Source of the DNA: Endothia cerciana
Taxonomy: Eukaryota; Ascomycota; Sordariomycetes; Diaporthales; Cryphonectriaceae
Reading direction: 5' to 3'
NCBI GenBank assembly: GCA_026119935.1
Contig: JALRMH010000013.1
Location: forward strand, 434,001-498,000
Length of the DNA stretch: 64,000 nt
Numbering within the stretch: position 1 is the first letter of the stretch; each line of letters begins with the position of its first letter. A program made the position numbers and the translations under genes. Below, in pieces: positions 1 through 11,883 of the stretch. Below the pieces are notes generated by a model. The model made no database searches and was not told where the DNA came from. It was given only the letters and a program-made list of their open reading frames with translations.

Positions 1-437
1 TGGACCGTCTGCGCCCAAAGCCACCTGTCAAGGATGTCGAACAGGTTGACGCCGGGCTGGGTCTCGTTCGTAGTGAGGGAAATCCCGCTCGGGAGGATGA
101 TGGGGGCGAAGGCGAAGTGAGCCACGCCGAGGACGGCCCCGGTGACATACAGCGAGTAGGACGCACTGGCCTTCAGCGAAGCCGGCTCGGTGTAGATGTT
201 CGCAATGGACGACCCAACGGTCGCAAACAGGAGGGCGACCGCGGTCTTGACGCCCCTGCGGAAGAAGCCATCCCAGTACGAGGCCGGGAGGGCCCTGCTG
301 GGCTCCTTGTTCTCAGGGAGGTTCAGGGTGCTGAGGAAGAAGTGCTGGACATTGCCGAAAACGAGAGTGCATGTTGCCGTGGCCAGGGGCGCCACGCGCA
401 GGGCCACCAGAGGATCGAAGAACAGACGCGACGCCAT
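1..437 (-). CDS. Small integral membrane protein, 3' end cut off by window edge
   Basis: Reading the minus strand from the ATG at 437-435 gives about 145 codons without a stop, running off the window. The product begins MASRLFFDPLVALRVAPLAT and has a hydrophobic first segment (about residues 9-30), a polar stretch with N-x-Q-H-F-F, a second hydrophobic block around 'TAVALLFATVG' and a third around 'YVTGAVLGVAHFAFAPII'. The pattern fits the small four-helix membrane proteins common in fungi, some of them anthrone-oxygenase-like (DUF1772 type). No catalytic residue set can be confirmed. The open frame and hydrophobic periodicity support a real gene; the function is unknown. It lies over 2 kb from the PKS and points away from it, so cluster membership cannot be decided. 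Confidence 0.6.
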   Translation of the reverse strand, partial: MASRLFFDPLVALRVAPLATATCTLVFGNVQHFFLSTLNLPENKEPSRALPASYWDGFFRRGVKTAVALLFATVGSSIANIYTEPASLKASASYSLYVTGAVLGVAHFAFAPIILPSGISLTTNETQPGVNLFDILDRWLWAQTV

Positions 438-1472
438 GGGGTTGCGACCTGGTCTCCCGCACCGCGCAGGATCGTTGTTGCTGTGGACGAGGAGAAGGAG
501 AACCACGACAGTATGAAGGCGCGCTCTCAGAGCCTGGGACGAGAAATAATAAGGTCCAGGCTGCAGAGGCCTGGTAGGTTCAGGTTCCCTCGGGGGGGGG
601 GGAAGAGGGGGTCAGATTTATCCTCAAGAGTCCTGACCCCTGACCCTGCATGCTGTTGCAGCTACTTGCCTGTCGCCGCCGTGCATTAGCGTGTCGCTTG
701 CTGCCGGCAAACTTCCCAGGCAGCAGTACGCTAAACCAACACGCCAATGCTGCTGGGCGTGGCCTGCCTCGTCCCCTGATTGACGAGGACATCTCGTCAG
801 CCGCCCCCGTTCGCCACCGCCTAACCAGCCTCGCCGCGACCATGGCTAACCTAGTATCCACTAGTGCACGACACCATTCGACGGAAGCACCAGCGTCGTG
901 GCCGCCAGTGCCGGTAGCGATCCCCCCTCTTCTGACCATCTAGCAGCTTCTACACCGTTTACAAAACTAGAGATACCTTCCTTCCCCCCCCCCCCCCGCG
1001 TCGGATAATGTATAGACGGCTTGGGTGATAGTTAAGCGGTGCGCCGCCTGTCGACCTGCGCGCCTCTTCCGCTTCCTCAGACCCGAGCCGACATCAATAA
1101 ATCCTACGCATGATACCCAGGCCTGCGATAAGACCACCAGAAGACCTGTTTTCTTAAGTTCTGTGCCACGTACTGTCAGCTATCATGCTGTGGGGCGGGT
1201 CCGTCATACACACCACACATGGCCCTTCATGGACCCGTGGGACCAAACGCGGAGGTGGGCGGGAGAGGAGCTCTCCTAATAGAGTGTCAAAGCGTGGAAA
1301 GAAAGAGCCCACGACTACACGACGACCCTGGTCAGAGCGCCGCTGATATTCTTGGACCCTCAGGAGGGCCGGCTGGTAATCAGGATTTCTGAGGAGGGTT
1401 TCTTCTTGCAGAGTTTTCTCGGTGTCTCCCTTTCTCTCTTTCTACAACGAGAGGATAGGGCAACAAAAGTTC

Positions 1473-1497
1473 ATATATATATATATATATATATATA
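1473..1497. repeat. (AT)n microsatellite
   Basis: About twelve uninterrupted AT dinucleotides in the gene-free stretch downstream of the PKS. Confidence 0.95.
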
Positions 1498-1918
1498 CAG
1501 GTGAGTGGCGAAGAAAAATAGCACAGATGTTGAATCCTGTCTAGGATCAGGCCTGCCGAGACTTTTCCGTCAACAGCGGAATGCTCAGCAGGCATGGGAT
1601 TATCCAAGATTCACCGGCAGAAGAGCCAGGCCGCAGTAGGCGTCACGCGTCCGCAGCAGCTCATCCATATTCTAGGCGCCCGCATCGGTCTGGCCAGCCC
1701 TCCAGCAGTGGCAGTAGTAACGGGGAACCTGTTGGCCAGGTCTGGACCTACCGTCATCAGAGATGGCAACCTGGCGCAGCTGAGGGTTCTCCCTGGCCGC
1801 ACCGCCGCCAGAGATCCCCACCTGGCCCAAACCAGGATCTGAGTACTAACTATCCCCTTCACGTATCAGTGAGAACTTGAGTGAATTACTCAGGCCTTCA
1901 ACTCGCTCTCCAAATAGA

Positions 1919-1975
1919 TCTCTGACCTGAGCTCGTCACCGTGGTCTTTTGGATCTAACCGCAACAGGTCAGAGA
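1919..1975. repeat. 11-bp inverted repeat
   Basis: TCTCTGACCTG at 1919-1929 is matched exactly by its reverse complement at 1965-1975, with 35 bp between. The role is unknown. Confidence 0.6.
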
Positions 1976-2170
1976 CCTGGTTACCATCCTTATCGTCGTA
2001 GCTACGTAGACAGTTGGTTCAATATTCCAAGGTTCAGAAGGTAGAAGACCACGACAAAAGGTTGTCTTACTTCAGGGAGTACTGTGGTCTGGCTCTCTCC
2101 ATGACCAGGTAATTTGCTCATCTCTCCTGTGTTATAGCACATGTCTATAATACAGCTGAAGTCGAGAACA

Positions 2171-2231
2171 CGCTGTTGTGGCCGCCGAATCTGGCTGGCG
2201 CGTATAGCCATCTTCGGCGGCCACAACAGCG
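2171..2231. repeat. Perfect 19-bp inverted repeat (hairpin)
   Basis: CGCTGTTGTGGCCGCCGAA (2171-2189) and its exact reverse complement (2213-2231) are separated by 23 bp. The loop itself contains a 5-bp nested match (TGGCT at 2192, AGCCA at 2206). It lies about 420 bp past the PKS stop codon. It could be a 3' hairpin, a regulatory palindrome or a small element remnant. Confidence 0.8.
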
Positions 2232-2651
2232 AGAGGACCTGTCACTGCCAGGTACTTGGTACCTCCCCACGCCGCACGCGCCCCTCCATTGAATCCTTGC
2301 GAAGAACTGCCGTTAACTACTATAGCGTTTTTATTTCTTGAAAACAGTCGTGTGTAAACTCGGAATGCAGCATAGCTTAATATCTATTTTTTTTATTATC
2401 TCTATAGCTCCGTCTAGTGTAAAATAGCAGCTCTTGCACCTTCTGTTCCCTTTAGCTCCTCGACTTTTCCTGCCATAAGTGACAAGTCGCTGCCATATCG
2501 TCACTTGCTTCCTTCACCGTGAACTTGCGAAAATTCCATGGAGGATCACACGTTTGAGCTCCAGATCCGCCGCCAGTCCCGGTGGAGACCACAAACACTG
2601 CGGCGGTGGCAGTGGACAATTCGGAGTCGTTCACGGGCAGTCCTCCAGGGA

Positions 2652-5600
2652 TTATACTGTGCAATAATTCATGTTTCCTTGCTCTTTGACGACCGAGTCA
2701 AGCTCTTCCGTCACGTTTTCTGGGCGAGCCACAATCAGATCTGCCAATGCCTGCAAATTCGCGGCGCCAACGATCTGCGTCAGAGCCAAGTCAACCCCGT
2801 GTTCCCTCTTGATCCAGTTGCGCAGCTCCACAGAGACGAGCGAGTCCAGGCCGTATTCGACGAGGCTGCGAGCCGGCGTCACATCCTCCAGGCTCATCAT
2901 GGTGATGGAAGAGACCTTGCCAGCCAGAGCATCCAGCAGGCTCTGTTCGCCCTCGGCGGCAGCTAGTCCTTCCTCGGTGCCGTTCTCCAGCCCCTGGTTC
3001 TTCCTCCACTTCTTCTGACGAAGGGCCGACAAGTACCGAGATCGCTGCTCCAGCACGTGCGTCTTTCCTTCGAGTGAGTCTGCAAGGACAAAGACAATGG
3101 CTCGCGAGTCACGGTTTAGGCCGGAGGATGCGCCGATAATGGCTCCCTTGATGACGGTGTGAACCTGGGTGATTGAGATGAAGAATCCCAACTTATTGAC
3201 GAGTTGCTCACGCATCCCTTGCTGGATGACATAGCCGAAGTCGTCCACAATGGGCAGGCTGATGGTTATGGTCGGCATGCCTTGGCGGCTCCTCCATTGA
3301 GCAAACGAGTCGAGGAAGGACGAAGTCTGACAGTAGATGGACTGGCCGATGTTGCCGACAATGTTGGCCCCGGACGCCAGGGCGACGAAGAAATGAAGGT
3401 CGGGTAGGAGGCGGTGAAGGTTCCAGGCGGCGTCGATCTTGGGGCCATTAATAGCCTGCCAGTCATCGAAGGAGGCGTTGAAGAACATCGAGTCACGAAG
3501 ATACATGGAGCCGTGGATGACCCCCTTGATAGGAGGAAGATCCCTGAGAGCCTTTAGTGCGGAAACGATGCTGTCCCGAGAGGAGACATCGCATGCCACT
3601 GCGCGGACGCGGACGCCCACCGGCGGGCAGTCATACTGGCTAGTCAGCCTTGCTACCTCTGGGTTGGAGCCGGCCGACCGACCGAGCAGGATGACGTTGG
3701 CTGCGCCATTTTGCAGCATCCACGGCACTAGGGATCTTCCAATACCACCAGTACCGCCAGTGATGACATACGTCGCATCACTACGGAGCAAAGCACCACC
3801 ACCCTCCGGGCGGAGCGGCGATGTCATTTCCGCCATGACTTTGTCGTTCTTGCCCATGATTGCGGCGATCTTGCCAATGTTCTGCCCACTCTGGAGAGCA
3901 CGGAAGCCAGAAATGATGTCTGAGGCGGGAACCTCATGGATAGGTTGTATGGGCCCGATCAGCTTGGCTTCTAGCAGGTCTAGCATCCCAGCCAGACAGG
4001 CCTGAACCCGCTCAGACCTGCGAGAAAGATAAGGGATGAGGTCCACCGAGAAGAAGGAGACGTTGCGTTCAAACTGTCTCATGCCGAGGTGAGAGTTGGC
4101 GAGGATGTCCCTCTTGCCGATCTCGACGAAACGGCCAAACTCCGCAATCAGCGACCAGGTGTCCTGGAGCAGCTCGCCGCTGAGGGAATTGACGACGACG
4201 TCGACGCCACGACCGCCCGTCACGTTGAGGATCCCGGCAGCGAACCCCCTCCTGCGGCTGGAGAAGATATGGTTGTGAGGCACACCGAGTGTCTTGTTCA
4301 CGAAATTCCTCTTCTCCTCGGACCCGGCTGTGGCGAACACGGTGGCTCCCATGCTCCGGGCGATGCGGACACATGCCTGGCCAACGGCGCCAGAAGCCGC
4401 GTGGATAAGGACGGACTCGCCCGGACGGACCCTGGCGAGTTCCTTGAGACACATGAGAGCGGTGACATAAGCGATAGGCATTGAGGAGGCCTCGGCGGGG
4501 GACAGGCCTGATGGCAGCTTGCAGGCGTGTACCGCGGGGATTCTGACGTGCGTTGCAAGGCCTCCTTCGGCCGTCATGAAACACACGCTGTCTCCGGGTT
4601 GGACATTGCCCACGTTGGAGCCGACGGCGGCGACGGTACCCGCACCTTCGCGACCCGGAAGACTCCAGGGGATAGTTTTGAGGATCGCCAGCACGTCCCG
4701 GAAGTTGATTCCACAGCAATCCACCTGGACGATGATCTCGTCATCTCCCAAGGGGTTCTCCACTGGTGTCAAATCGTGTCGCTTGAAATACACCGAGTCC
4801 ATCAGCCCCGGCGTGTCCATGGTCATGACCAAGGCATTTTGGGGACAGGAGTCTCTCCAGAGGTTCTGCTCCTGCCGGAAGGGAAGTCCCTTTTCGATGG
4901 CAAACGTCCTTGTGGTCTCCGGGAGTCTTCGGAGCCGAGGCACTTGGAGCATGCCATCTGCCCATACGAAATCCTGTTCGAGTAGCTCCGCAGGCGACAA
5001 GGAATCGTTTACCAACCTGTCTGCTAGTTTGCGGACTAGTTCCGCTGCCTGCTCCGGATCCCTGGCCGGTACTTTGTGCAGCCGGAGGAGCTTCTTCGTC
5101 GGATCCTCCAGCCGAAGCGTGCGGAGCAGCCCTTCAACGCGACCAAAGTCGGGACCGTCATCGTCGGGAGTCACCCAAAGCAGACCCCGTGTATCAAGCA
5201 CCATGGCCTTGAGTGTTGCGAAATCATGCTCGGTGGTGACATTGGCGAGGAAACTCGTCTTTCCGCAATCGAGGAAGATGCAGAACCTGTCGCGAATGTG
5301 CTCGGGTTCCGCGATGGGCTGAAGTACCTCCGGCTTGAGATGGTCCAGACTGCTGAGGATGGCTCCAGAGAGCTGCTCGTCGGCGCTGGTTGTGATGCCG
5401 CAGACCGTTACCTGCCCTGCCGCGCCGGGCTCTTCTTCCTCTTCGGTGTCCTTCCACGGGTCGTCTTCCGGCAATTTGGTAGACCACATGAACTTGCAAA
5501 TGCACTGCCTTGCACCTGGCCAGTCCTCCACAGCACCTTCGATGCCGTTAAAGCCCACCTCAAGGAGCAGTTGGTCCCAGCCCGTTTGTGGCATGAGCGG

Positions 5601-8600
5601 GCCGGCCTCAGGCTCTCTCCAGCTGTCCTCGCTCAGCCACCAGCCTGGTAGAACGGTGTACGGAAGGAACGCGGCGTCGCAGCCCTTGGGCATCGCCTCG
5701 ACAATGGCAAGCTTTCCCGAGCCCGGCCTGAGGAGGCTGCCAATGTTTCGGACCGTCTCCTCGATGTCTTGCGTCGCGTGCAGAACATTGGACGCGATGA
5801 CGACGTCGTACGTGCCCACGTCGATGCCTTGCTCGGCCGGGTCCTGGGTGATATCCAGCTTGGTGTATGTCAGCTGGGGCCATCTTGCCAGCTTCTTGCG
5901 TGCCGCGTCGAAGAAACCAGACGAGATGTCGGTGTATGTGTATGTGGAGAAGTTGTCCTCCTCTCCCGGTTCCTCGCGGGACAATGCCTGCAGCACCTCG
6001 ATGGTGGCAGCCCCCGTGCCCGCGCCGACCTCGATGACCCTCAGATCTGGGTTCAACTCCCCTAGGACGGCGACGTATCTCGCCAGAGCCTGGTTGCCCC
6101 TGGCCATGGTTCTGATATCTTCATAGTGCTTCAGGAGAAGCCCGCCCTTCATCATGACCTCGAGAGGCTCAATTTCGCCGCGCAATATCTGAGGAAGCGA
6201 TTCGCCAACCCTGCAGATCAATTCGCCGCAGGCATCACCTCTGGCAACCTCCTGGAGCAATTCCGAGGTTACCCCTGGCTCGCCGTCAGTACCGCGGACC
6301 TGTGCCTCTGCCCACGCCAAAAAGTCCATCATATGTTTGGGCAATGTCGTGTCGAGGCTCGCCGCGACTTGAATTGCACGCCTCAGAAAGTCGCGTGCAG
6401 CAGCATTGTACCTTTGTCGGGATACCAGCTCTTCCTGGCTCCACGAGCGGTCCATGAGTGACTCTGCTAGCAACCTGTTGTCGCATAGGTCGACGTGCGG
6501 CACTACAACTTCGAAATAGCCACGAGGCAGGTCGTGCCTGAGCTCGTCCTCACCGTCCGCGCCGGCATCGTTGATGCGCTGAAAGGTGAGCTCCATCATG
6601 AGACATGGCAGGCGGTTGTCAGGGTCTTGCGGACTATCGGCCCATGCGACAATGCTTGCGTCTGATCGGCCAGTCTTCTCTTCAAGAGTCTTGCGCTCAC
6701 AGACGATGGTGAAGGTCTGGCCCGGTGCAGAGGGGATGAGATTGGAAAGCTGCAACCGGCGAACGTAGGTTGGCACAAAAGCCGGTCGTGGTTCCGGGAG
6801 GCCGTCTCCGATGGCAAGAAGGGCAGCGCTCAGCATGGAGTCGAGCATAGGGGGGTCAACTGTCGTGGGCGATCCTCGTTCTGGGATGGACAGGGCCTTT
6901 TCCGCGTCCGTCTGTCGAAGACGTATCCGGTGCACCGTCCTGCCAGGGGCCCTCCACATCTCAAAGCTGTTTCTGAAACTCGGCCCATAACACATACCGG
7001 ACCGGTCAAGTGTCTCGTAGCCCGCCAGGGCGGTAGCTTCAGTCAGCTCACAGGCCTTGACTCCCTGCAGGATTCTCTCGGCGCCCTGCCACTCCGGACT
7101 TTCAGATGCACCCAGGTCTTTCCCTTCTGTGCCAGCTTCGATTCTGCCGTGGGCGTGCGTAGTCCAGCCCGTCTGCTCGGTCCAGGTCATAACCTCAAAG
7201 GTCCAAATGGAAGACGAGACGTGACCAGTTCCTGTCTCCGCAGCTCTGAGTATGGTGCGAATATCAACGCGCTGCTCTTCCTTGATGGGTAGCCCACGTT
7301 CGATGTGCATCTCGCGGACTACAAAGGACGTCGCAGCATTGGTGATGGACCGGAAAGCATCCACCGCCAGGCTCAGGAAGCCTGTGAAGGGAAAGAGAAC
7401 ATCACCAACGATCTTGTGGTCTCGAACCCACGGCAACTCGTCGAGCGTGAATACTTGACGAAATACGTGCTCCCGACCTTGAGAGGCTATCTTCCAGCCC
7501 AGAAGAGGGGTGAAGGTGTGGCCGGGATGAAACTTGCCGACCGAGAGGGCCGACTTGTGAATGAACCTTGCTTTCTTATCCCACTCGTACGAGGGAAGAT
7601 CAACCAATACGCGATGATACTTCGGTTCAGTCCCGTTGATGGCGGAAAAGTCGAGGCTAAGCCCTATAGCAAAGAGGCGCCCAGCGAGCTGGAGCACTGC
7701 CTTGGCATCGTCGGTGCCACGAACAAGCGAGGGAACATACATGATGCCCTCACGCTGCTTTTGTTCCAACGATTCCACGATCTGGTTGATCGGGCCCTTG
7801 AGCGCCGCGTGTGGGCCGAATTCGACGAGGACGTTGGCTGTGGACTGACTGGTCGCGAGCGTTATGGCTTCGGAGAACCTGACAGGGTTGACGAGATTTT
7901 TGACCCAATACTGCGCACTGCTAACGGTTTCCGCGCACGCGACTTGGCCGGTCACAGAAGAAAAAAAGGATACTGCTTGAAGCCTCCCGCTGCCAGCGGT
8001 CGTGCTCCCGCGCTGTGCTGTGCAGTAGGGCTCGATGGCAGCGACATAAGAGTCGGCGACAAGCTCCATGTGATGAGAGTGATACGCAACACTGACTCTT
8101 AATCTGCGGTTGAAGATGCCCTGGGCATTGGCGATACGTTCCATGGCATCGACGGCAGCCACGTCGCCCGACAGAGTGACACTGTCAGGACTGTTGATAG
8201 CAGCGATACAGGCACGACCCACGTCAGCCGTGTGCTCAAGCAGTTCCTTGGCCGTGCTGACGTCGACACCTAGCGCCAGCATCCCGCCGCGTTCGCCTCC
8301 GTTCTTGGCCTGCTGGGCCAGCAACTCGGCGGTAGACCGGCCTCGGAAGAAGGCCATGGCCAAGGCCGCCTTGAAGGATAAGAACCCAGCAGCATAAGCC
8401 GCGGCGATCTCTCCGGAGCTGTGGCCGACTACAGCCACTGGGGAGACTCCCCAACTGCGAAACAGCTCGACCAGGCCCAGCTGGACGGCAGTACAGGCTG
8501 GCTGGCTGATCTCCGGCTCATTGATCCGCGAACCGTCAGATTTGGCCAGCTCCTCCGCCAGCGACCACGTCGAGCCAAACTCCTCGAGATATTTCTCTGC

Positions 8601-10484
8601 GTAGGCCATTGCCTTCGCAAAAGACGCATATTGCCGACCGAGATCCACGGCCATCCGGGCGCTCTGAGCACCCTGACCTGTGAAGACGAAGCACAGGGTG
8701 GGCTTCTGGTCCACGACTGACCTGCCTTTTGCGATGGACAGCGAGGGAGAAGCAAGCTGCTCGCGCAGCTCCTCCAGGGTCCCGGCAGCCAGAGCCATTC
8801 GATGGGGGAAGTGCGTCCGCCTTACCCCAAGAGTGTAAGCCAGATCACTCGGGTAGGGGCTTCCGGCTGAAGCAGGAGGCAGGCTTTCGAGATGAGATGC
8901 GAGCCGAGCTTGATAGCTTGAGAGAGAAGAGACCGACTGCGCGGAGATGGGATACAGCATCTGACGAGGCTGCGACCTTGTGACCTGGGGGGTCTCATTG
9001 GCCTTGAACTCCTCAATCAGCACCGCCACCATACTGCCCCCAAAGCCATAATTGGTGACGACTGCACGTCTAGGCTTTGAGTCGGTAGACAGCCATGGCA
9101 TAGTACGGCGCGCTACGTCGAGCTTGGAAGAATCGATCTTGGGATTCATCGTGTCGAATTCGGCGTTGGGGAAGATCATGGCCAACCGGGCCATCAGTGT
9201 CGCCTTGATCACGGACAGTAGGCCACTGGCGCTGTGCAGATGCCCGAAGTTGGACTTTACAGAGCCCAGACACACCTTGTCCTCTCTATCCCTGCCAACA
9301 ATACTGGCCGCAGCAGCGGCATCGATAGGGTCACCGACGGGGGTACCTGTGCCGTGGCCCTCGACCACATCCGTATGCGCCGGTTCGAGGCCTACTTCTT
9401 GATGCACACGCCAAAGCAGCTCCTCCTGGCCGGCCTGCGAAGGTTGGGTGATTCCGTTTGTGCGGCCAGAGTGACTGGCCGCCGTGTTACGAATCACAGC
9501 GTAAATCGGGTCGCCCGCCTCGATGGCCCTATCTAGTCGTCTCAGGATCAAACAAGATGCGCCTTCTCCTCTTCCAAACCCGTTGGCCCGGGTGTCATAG
9601 GAAAAGCACTTGCCGTCGGGAGACATGGCTCCCAGCGTGTCGAGCTGCGACATGAGGTGGTGGTTGACAATGAGCGAAGACGCCCCGACAAAGGCCGTGT
9701 CGCAATCTGCAGTGCGGAGGCTTTGGCACGCAATGTGGACTGCGTATCCGCTGCTGGCGCAGGCGCCGTCGACAGAGATGCTAGGACCCCTGAGGTTGAA
9801 GAAGTAGGAGAGCCGGTTGGACATCATACATCCCGCGGTGCCAGTAATGCAATACTTCGTCGACGTCCTAAGTTCAACAACGGAAATGTCGGCGAGGTCC
9901 AGAGATATCGCGTCTGATTGGTTCATAGGGGGGCGGGCAGAGGCGGAAAGCGGTGAGTGACTACGTACGGGAGATCTTCCACCATCTGCTGGCCATACTC
10001 AGCTTCTCCCTGAGCTGAGAAGACACCCGTCTTGGACCCCGAGAGCCTATCCAGGGGCAGTCCCGCATTTTCAGCAGCTTCGAATGCGCACTCAAGCAGC
10101 ACACCTATACGCAGGTTTGTCCGTCAGTTTCTTGGGCAGGACATGTATGACGGAGCAGGGCGGCGACCAGGTTCGCGGAGTGGACGCGTGCTCACGTAGT
10201 TGCGGGTCCATCGACGCTGCCTCCTCGGCAGTGATGTTGAAAAAGGGAGCATCAAAGGCATAGATATCGTCTGGCAGGAAATAGGCCCCCTTGGCAGACA
10301 AGGCACCCGGTTTGGCCGAGTCGTCGTGGTAGAACGCCTCATGGTCAAAACGTTCTCCTGGAACGCGTGAAAAGGCCGACCTTGCCTCGGAGAGGAAGTC
10401 AACGAGTCCCTTTCTCCCAATGCCAGGCGCCCGGTACGCGAGGCCAACGATTGCTATCGGGACAGGTAAAGTTGAAGCCACCAT
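2652..10484 (-). CDS. Highly reducing polyketide synthase (KS-AT-DH-MT-ER-KR-ACP)
   Basis: Three exons: 10484-10196, 10104-9969 and 9867-2652. The introns are GTGAGC..TATAG (91 bp) and GTACGT..CTTAG (101 bp), phases agree, and the product has 2546 aa. The start is the ATG just before 'IAIVG', as in other fungal PKSs; the frame stays open upstream. Domains: KS (Cys178 in DGACASSG, later EGHGTGT and SNFGH), AT (GHSSGE, Ser625), DH (His959 in RDHKIVG, Asp1151), C-methyltransferase (EVGAGTG about 1421), ER (about 1830-2150, HAASGAVGQ), KR (TGGTGGIG, Lys2285/Ser2307/Tyr2320) and a C-terminal ACP (LDSL, Ser2484). It should build a reduced, C-methylated acyl chain from malonyl-CoA. There is no thioesterase or C domain, so release must be in trans, most simply by the divergent NRPS. 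Oddities: the KS motif departs from DTACSSS, and the usual KR Asn is Ser2324. Confidence 0.95.
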
Positions 10485-10747
10485 GATGCCCTCTATATCT
10501 TGACGAGAATTGTCAAATATCCAGCAGGTGTTACAGTCTACCTTAACCTTTAAATAACATACCTCTATGCTGTAATAGTAAGATTTCACAAGCATACAGT
10601 GCTTACAAGTCAGGGACTGCTTATCCCTTCAAGGGATACAATGTGCTCAGTGGATAGTGGTTAGACTTCAAAGTCATTCAAGGGTATAGATTGGATTAGA
10701 CTTCCGCTTAAAACACCACAAATCTACTACACGACAGGAACAATATA

Positions 10748-10922
10748 CAGTTTTAACCCCTGAAGTCATGTACCGGTAGGTACGCGAATATACACTCTAC
10801 TGTTCCTCCTTAAAACAACTGATCTGCCGGCCCAATGCAATGTTTTTCCGTTGTATGCCAAGACGACTTGCTTGGCTGCAAAAGGCCGTACCTTCCGGTG
10901 TCTGACTTCAGGGGTCAAACCG
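10748..10922. mobile_element. MITE-like element with ~35-bp TIRs and TA target duplication
   Basis: The left end starts CAGTTTTAACCCCTGAAGTC. The reverse complement of the right end starts CGGTTTGACCCCTGAAGTC, and similarity continues about 35 bp inward through ACCGG and AGGTAC. A TA dinucleotide flanks both ends (10746-10747 and 10923-10924), as in Tc1/mariner-type insertions. The 175-bp body has no coding capacity. TIR similarity and the flanking TA are visible; family assignment is inference. Confidence 0.7.
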
Positions 10923-11101
10923 TATTAGCGATCAGGCCATCAGTGCCATTCAGACCCTAGATAGTACGCGCGCCCTGAAATGCATGTGCAATGCTGAATT
11001 GGCTAGGAAACGGCCTGTCCAGTGCGCCCGACGAGCATAGCGCTGATCGGCGTGACGTTTTTAGGGACCCACCGTGTTCAGCCTTGTCCTCCAGAATACG
11101 A

Positions 11102-11446
11102 ATCTTAGCCTCCGAATATCCGCTCTCACATATTAATAAGATTTTCCTCGAGACCAGAACGGCACATGTAGAGTTTCTCGCCAACGCCTATAGACCGGCC
11201 TTTCCATACAAAGTTATCTTGGCCTCCGAATATCCGCTCTCACATATTAATAAGATTCCCTCGAGACCGGAACGGCACATGTAGAGTTTCTCGCCAACGC
11301 CCACAGACCGAACTTTTCCATACAAAGTTATCTTGGCCTCCGAGTATCCGCTCTCACATATTAATAAGATTTTCCTCAAGACCGGAACGGCACATGTAGA
11401 GTTTCTCGCCAACGCCCATAGACCGGCTTTTCCATACCAAAGTTAT
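11102..11446. repeat. Three tandem copies of a 114-bp unit in the PKS/NRPS promoter
   Basis: The block GCCTCCGAATATCCGCTC starts at 11108 and 11222, and with one mismatch (GAGTATCC) at 11336, an exact 114-bp period. Each copy carries ATTAATAAGAT, an AACGG box and GTAGAGTTTCTCGCC. Copies differ by only a few substitutions and one- or two-base indels, so the duplication looks recent or selected. Weak open frames inside it are by-products of the repeat. Confidence 0.9.
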
Positions 11447-11883
11447 TTAGTAGGAAACATGAATTGAAGCTGCAACACCAGGGACCAATCGTTGCTATAA
11501 TTTTAAACACCGAATACGGTAGAATAGCCCATGCCTAGAAGAATACGTTTTTTAGGTCGCAAATTGCATGTGTAGTTATTGGTTGACGCCGATCTGACTA
11601 TGAGGGCGGTGTGATGTACCCGCAAAGCATAGTTTCACTAAGTCGTTCCGGTACCTGCAGCCGAGAAGCTAATAACTTGCAAGCATCAAAAATCAAAGGA
11701 CCGTACCTGATGAGCAGGTACAAGATACTTTGCCAGACGGATCTCGCGGTCTTTCAAAAGCATTACGGCTGAGAGCATATCAGAGTCGAGCCTTGTTTGT
11801 TCTCAAAGGACACATCTTGACAGCCTCTTGAACACTTCACGGCCAATCAATTCATTCTGCCCTTCTGCGAGACCAAGACCAAT

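Larger units (their letters stand above)
438..2651. other. Gene-free stretch between membrane-protein gene and PKS
   Basis: No convincing coding region was found. Short open frames on both strands show no recognisable domain and overlap each other. The stretch holds G and C homopolymers (about 592-602 and 987-997), an AT microsatellite and two inverted repeats listed separately. The part next to 2651 is the 3' side of the PKS gene. Confidence 0.6.
10485..11883. promoter_or_regulatory. Divergent promoter region of PKS and NRPS
   Basis: This is the only non-coding space between the two oppositely transcribed synthase genes, so it must carry both promoters. It is AT-richer than the flanking genes and holds a MITE-like insertion (10748-10922) and a 114-bp tandem repeat (about 11102-11446). 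Repeat copies two and three contain CGGAACGG, a spaced CGG pair of the kind Zn(II)2Cys6 regulators can bind; the first copy reads AGAACGG instead. Binding is inference. Confidence 0.7.

Noticed and set aside
117..689. Plus-strand 190-codon frame over the left edge
   Set aside because: It is antisense to the membrane-protein gene, Arg/Gly-rich, without domain content; the minus reading has the hydrophobic pattern.
10485..10595. Longer PKS N-terminus from ATG 10595
   Set aside because: The frame is open, but the extra 37 residues are unlike any KS leader; the ATG at 10484 directly precedes the conserved IAIVG strand.
10957..11412. Short frames inside the 114-bp repeats
   Set aside because: They repeat the same peptide because the DNA repeats, and sit in a promoter region.
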